From an uncultured Treponema sp. (GTDB taxonomy: Bacteria > Spirochaetota > Spirochaetia > Treponematales > Treponemataceae): a stretch of 9,678 nucleotides of DNA. The stretch covers positions 1 through 9,678 of the forward strand of contig CALAUH010000184.1 in the NCBI GenBank assembly GCA_937892225.1, written 5' to 3'. A program made the position numbers and the translations under genes. This document shows, piece by piece, positions 6,465-9,678 of this stretch. The notes beneath the pieces are model-generated. The model made no database searches and was not told the DNA's origin. It saw nothing but the letters and a program-made list of their open reading frames with translations. Position 1 is the stretch's first letter. Every line of letters starts with the position of its first letter.

Positions 6465-7346
6465 TTATTTTAGTACACCTAAAAGTATTCCCAAAATTAC
6501 AATAGATGCACAAAATAATTTGTATGCTATTCCTTTTTCCTTAAAAATAAATTTTCCGCCTAAAATCGTTACGATACAGGCACTTTGTTTTATTAAAGTC
6601 ATTACAGTTACTTTGCTTGCCGGATTTGAATTTGCTATAAAAAGTGCTTTATCACCAATAACAAACATAACAGCAAGAACCCAGACCCAGATATTTTTAA
6701 AAACCGATAAACTGATTTTTTCTTTTTTTATGATGATATAAACCGCATAGTAAATAACAATAAACAGCATATACCAGAACTGAAGCTGTGAACTGGTGAT
6801 ATCACGCATCAGGATTTTATCCATAAAACCGGAAATTGAATTAAATGCACACGAAATAAAAGCAAGAATAATAAAAAAAACAGATGTCTTTTGTTCAGCA
6901 AGTTCTGTTTTTTCAAGATTTTTATCCTTATTTAATAATTTAAAAGGATTTAATTTTAAAAGAAGCAGTCCTAGACAAACTAAAATCAAGCCGATTAAGG
7001 GGACTGTCCCCATTGTCTCGTGCAAAAATACAACTCCCATAAAAGTTGCAAATAAAACTCGTGATAAAGACAAAATGCCGAAAAGACTTACCGGTAATTT
7101 TTTAAGAGAGTTAAAACTGCAGATCCAGGCAAGAAACATACAGAATGATTTTATCGCTATTAAAAAATAAAACTTTGGTTCAAGACCGCCTGCTTTAGGT
7201 GCCTGAGGAATGACTAAAATAAAAGAAAGCAATGTATATGTTACCAAAACTTCCATTACAGAGTTTTTTTCCATTGCTTTCTTTTTTGCAATCTCACGAC
7301 CGCCTTTTAATAATCCATATAATAAAACAAGAAATATCCAGCTCAT
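6465..7346 (-). CDS. EamA/DMT-superfamily transporter
   Basis: A 293-residue integral membrane protein with about ten hydrophobic segments in two EamA-like halves (about residues 1-130 and 155-293), separated by a charged linker (NKDKNLEKTELAEQK). Each half ends with the family pattern of a Glu-containing loop followed by a Gly-rich helix: FLHETMGTVPLIGLI in the first, FKEKGIAYKLFCASIVILG in the second. It probably exports or takes up a small metabolite across the inner membrane; the substrate is unknown. The ATG at 7346 is preferred to the TTG at 7358 because AGGA at 7360-7363 is too close to the latter and MSWIFLVLLYG is a natural first helix. A REP copy in the first-half loop encodes M-G-T-V-P. 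The gene follows the valS terminator, so it needs its own promoter, which I could not define. Confidence 0.87.
   Translation of the reverse strand: MSWIFLVLLYGLLKGGREIAKKKAMEKNSVMEVLVTYTLLSFILVIPQAPKAGGLEPKFYFLIAIKSFCMFLAWICSFNSLKKLPVSLFGILSLSRVLFATFMGVVFLHETMGTVPLIGLILVCLGLLLLKLNPFKLLNKDKNLEKTELAEQKTSVFFIILAFISCAFNSISGFMDKILMRDITSSQLQFWYMLFIVIYYAVYIIIKKEKISLSVFKNIWVWVLAVMFVIGDKALFIANSNPASKVTVMTLIKQSACIVTILGGKFIFKEKGIAYKLFCASIVILGILLGVLK
6997..7016 (-). repeat. REP-family copy inside the transporter gene
   Basis: On the minus (coding) strand it reads ACAATGGGGACAGTCCCCTT. The core GGGGACAGTCCCC is a 6-bp perfect inverted repeat around a single base. It matches the family consensus at all but the fifth flanking base and the variable loop base. 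Confidence 0.75.
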
Positions 7347-7363
7347 ATATACAATCAAATCCT

Positions 7364-7400
7364 AAAAAAAAGGTGTTCAGATTTCTCTAAACACCTTTTT
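7364..7400 (-). terminator. Intrinsic terminator of valS
   Basis: On the minus strand a 14-bp stem (arms 7367-7380 and 7387-7400 on the plus strand, one G-T-type mismatch) closes a six-base loop and ends in a run of eight T. It begins about 12 bases after the valS stop. The plus strand also has five T after the stem, so it could act weakly in both directions. Confidence 0.9.
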
Positions 7401-7411
7401 ACAAGTATTTA

Positions 7412-9678
7412 CTATTTTAATTCTTTCAAATAACTTTCGTATGTTGCAATCTTACGCTGACTTTCTGCAAGTCTGTCTCTTTCTTCCTGAACAAGATTTG
7501 CTGGAGCGTGCTGTGCAAAATTTCCGTTCAATTTATTTTCAGACATTTTTGCATAGCCCTGTTCTTTTTCCAAAGCTTTCTGGAAGCGAGTAATAAGCTG
7601 TTCTTTATTAATATTTTCATCAACAAGAACAAATGCTTCAAATCCTTTTCCTACAGCACCAATTGACTGAGCAGGTTTTGATTCTACAAATTCTACTTTT
7701 GCAACACCACCTAAAAGCTGAATCATTTCAACTTTTTCGCGGGCAACTTCAGCAGCACTTCCCTTTTCAATCATGATAGCAACATTGATTTTAATTGCAG
7801 GGTCAATACCGCAGTCAACTTTTGTAGCACGAACCTTTGCAATTAAATCTTTTAATACATCAAAACGAGCTTCAACTTCGGCATTTTCACGTGCAGCAAT
7901 TACTTCTGGATAAGGAGCATTAATAAGCATTCCGTTATATGTACTTGTTGTAACAATAGAAGGGGTCTGTCCCCCCTGTCCTGCCAAAACACGTGTTTTA
8001 ACAAGATCAGCCAATGGAAGTTTTGCATAAATTTCTTCTGTAACAAATGGAAGATATGGATGAAGAAGTCTTAAACTTTCTTCCAAAATATCCATTAAAA
8101 CTGTAGCCTGACGGTCTTTTTCTTTATCATCACCATTCTTAAAGTTGATTTTTGTTGCTTCAACGTACCAGTCACAGAATTCATTCCAGAAGAATTCCAT
8201 AAGTGCACTTGCAGCATCGTTATAACGATATGATTCCAAAGCTTCACGTGCAGTTTTTGCGGCAAAGTTCAAGCGGCTGTAAATCCATTTATCAAGTTCT
8301 GTAAGGTCAGAATCTTTAACTTCAACAAGATTACGTCCTTCAAGATTTCCAAGTAAGTAACGAGAAGCATTCCAAACTTTATTACAGAAACGTGAACCAA
8401 GTTTGAAAGAATCTTTATCAATAAGAATATCCTGTCCCTGAGCACACATAAATCCAAGTGTAAATTTAAGGGCATCGGCACCGTACATATCAATAATCTC
8501 GAGTGGGTCCATACCGTTTCCAAGAGATTTAGACATCTTACGTCCCTGTTTATCGCGTACAAGACCGTGAATATAAATATCGTGGAATGGAGCTTTTCCT
8601 GTAAATTCAAGACCAGCCATAATCATACGGCTAACCCAGAAGAAGATGATATCATAAGCTGTTACCAAAGCAGTGGTTGGATAGAAAGTTTCCAAATCTG
8701 GAGTATTTTCCGGCCAGCCTAAAGTACTGAATGGCCATAACCATGAACTGAACCATGTATCCAAAACATCTTCGTCCTGCTTAATATTCTTTGAACCACA
8801 TTTTGGACAGCAAGATGGATCTTCACGGCTTACAATTGTTTCGCCACATTCACAATACCATGCAGGAATTCTGTGTCCCCACCAGATCTGACGGCTTACA
8901 CACCAGTCACGGATATTTTCGAGCCAGTTACGATATGTATTTTCCCATTTCTGTGGGAAGAACTGAATTTCACCTTTTTTCCAAGCATCCAAAGCTTTAT
9001 CTGCCATTGGCTTCATTTTTACAAACCACTGACTAGACAAATATGGTTCAACTACAGTCTTACAACGATAACAATGTCCTACAGAGTGAACCATTGGTTC
9101 TTCTTCTTTGAATAATCCTGCAGCAGTTAAATCTTCAATTACAAGTTTACGAGCTTCTTCAGGTTTAAGACCACGGTATTTTTCTGGAACATTTTCGTTC
9201 ATCTTTCCATCTGGAGTAAGAAGATTGATTACTTCAAGATTATGACGTTTACCAACTTCCCAGTCGTTAGGGTCATGAGCCGGTGTGATTTTTACCATAC
9301 CAGTTCCAAATGCCATATCAACATAATCATCTGCAATAACAGGAATTTCTTTTCCAGTTAATGGAAGTTTGAGCATTTTTCCAACAATTTTTGTATAACG
9401 TTCATCTTTTGGATTAACTGCAACGGCTGTATCACCAAAGAATGTTTCTGGACGAGTAGTTGCAACTTCAATGCGGCCACTTCCGTCTGCATATTCATAA
9501 TAAATGTGATACATTGCACCTTTTGTATCTTCATGATCAACTTCATCATCAGCCAAAGCAGTACCACAACGAGGACACCAGTTAACAAGGCGCTGACCTT
9601 TATACATTAAACCGCGTTCATACAAAGTAACAAAAACATCACGAACAGCCTTAGAAAGACCTTCGTCATAAGTAAAAC
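7412..9678 (-). CDS. valS: Valyl-tRNA synthetase, N-terminus missing
   Basis: About 754 codons of a class I synthetase that charges tRNA-Val. The frame continues upstream past the right window edge, so roughly the first 130 residues, including the HIGH motif, are absent. The methionine at 9625 is internal. Visible parts in order are FTYDEGLSKAVRDVFV at the edge, then the zinc-type CPRCG. The CP1 editing domain follows (TTRPETFFGDTAVAV and GTGMVKITPAHDPND), then CYRCK and the CECG/CPKCG pair. Next come DVLDTWFSSWLWPFSTLGWP, the KMSKS loop (bases 8525-8539) that binds ATP, the helical anticodon-binding domain, and the C-terminal coiled-coil tRNA-binding arm (LITRFQKALEKEQGYAKM to the end). A REP copy at 7961-7979 sits in a variable loop after the anticodon-binding domain, encoding G-Q-G-G-Q-T-P. 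A strong terminator follows the stop. Confidence 0.97.
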   Translation of the reverse strand, partial: FTYDEGLSKAVRDVFVTLYERGLMYKGQRLVNWCPRCGTALADDEVDHEDTKGAMYHIYYEYADGSGRIEVATTRPETFFGDTAVAVNPKDERYTKIVGKMLKLPLTGKEIPVIADDYVDMAFGTGMVKITPAHDPNDWEVGKRHNLEVINLLTPDGKMNENVPEKYRGLKPEEARKLVIEDLTAAGLFKEEEPMVHSVGHCYRCKTVVEPYLSSQWFVKMKPMADKALDAWKKGEIQFFPQKWENTYRNWLENIRDWCVSRQIWWGHRIPAWYCECGETIVSREDPSCCPKCGSKNIKQDEDVLDTWFSSWLWPFSTLGWPENTPDLETFYPTTALVTAYDIIFFWVSRMIMAGLEFTGKAPFHDIYIHGLVRDKQGRKMSKSLGNGMDPLEIIDMYGADALKFTLGFMCAQGQDILIDKDSFKLGSRFCNKVWNASRYLLGNLEGRNLVEVKDSDLTELDKWIYSRLNFAAKTAREALESYRYNDAASALMEFFWNEFCDWYVEATKINFKNGDDKEKDRQATVLMDILEESLRLLHPYLPFVTEEIYAKLPLADLVKTRVLAGQGGQTPSIVTTSTYNGMLINAPYPEVIAARENAEVEARFDVLKDLIAKVRATKVDCGIDPAIKINVAIMIEKGSAAEVAREKVEMIQLLGGVAKVEFVESKPAQSIGAVGKGFEAFVLVDENINKEQLITRFQKALEKEQGYAKMSENKLNGNFAQHAPANLVQEERDRLAESQRKIATYESYLKELK
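7961..7979 (-). repeat. REP hairpin inside valS
   Basis: On the coding (minus) strand it reads ACAGGGGGGACAGACCCCT. The core GGGGACAGACCCC is intact and the flanking ACAAA is altered to ACAGG. It lies in frame in a loop of valyl-tRNA synthetase. Confidence 0.85.

Noticed and set aside
6796..7170. A 124-codon plus-strand frame opposite the transporter
   Set aside because: It is the antisense of a well-supported membrane protein gene and shows no domain or ribosome-binding site.
8269..8610. A 113-codon minus-strand frame inside valS
   Set aside because: It is an alternative frame of a highly conserved synthetase gene.

Overview
The window is a low-GC, AT-rich bacterial chromosome segment. I infer a spirochaete, most likely a host-associated Treponema. 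The support is the style of the lipoprotein and its relaxed lipobox (L-F-S-C), the two E-set/CBM48-like domains typical of treponemal lipoproteins, and an acidic protein at the left edge whose start resembles spirochaetal flagellar-collar-type proteins. This placement is inference, not proof.

Layout, left to right. (1) Positions 1-724, minus: the N-terminal 241 codons of a large acidic, low-complexity protein cut by the window edge. (2) 859-1605, plus: a predicted lipoprotein with two Ig-like/CBM48-like domains, followed 24 bp later by (3) 1630-2523, plus: a radical SAM protein with a SPASM-like cysteine-rich tail. (4) 2611-3357, minus: a REP-associated HUH/Y1 transposase (RAYT). (5) 3531-4571, minus: glyceraldehyde-3-phosphate dehydrogenase with a clear terminator. 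(6) 4723-5793, plus: a family 2 glycosyltransferase fused to a GtrA-like membrane domain, divergent from gap. (7) 5794-6435, minus: a stand-alone SpoT/Mesh1-like HD hydrolase. (8) 6465-7346, minus: an EamA/DMT transporter. (9) 7412-9678, minus: valyl-tRNA synthetase lacking its N-terminus, with a strong terminator after it.

The striking feature is a dispersed family of small hairpins with core GGGGACAGNCCCC, usually preceded by ACAAA. There are seven copies between 2434 and 7979. Two form an inverted doublet (a REPIN) directly upstream of the RAYT, and one lies in the RAYT's own terminator position. One sits in the 5' leader of the glycosyltransferase, and three lie inside reading frames (radical SAM, EamA transporter, valS) without breaking them. 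All five single copies carry GGGGACAG on the sense strand of the associated gene. I read this as a RAYT/REPIN system that tolerates, or favours, intragenic insertion.

The other genes are mainly housekeeping (gap, valS) or envelope and stress related (glycosyltransferase-GtrA, HD hydrolase, transporter). They do not form one pathway. No tRNA, rRNA or CRISPR array was seen, and no stretch over 300 bases lacks a gene.
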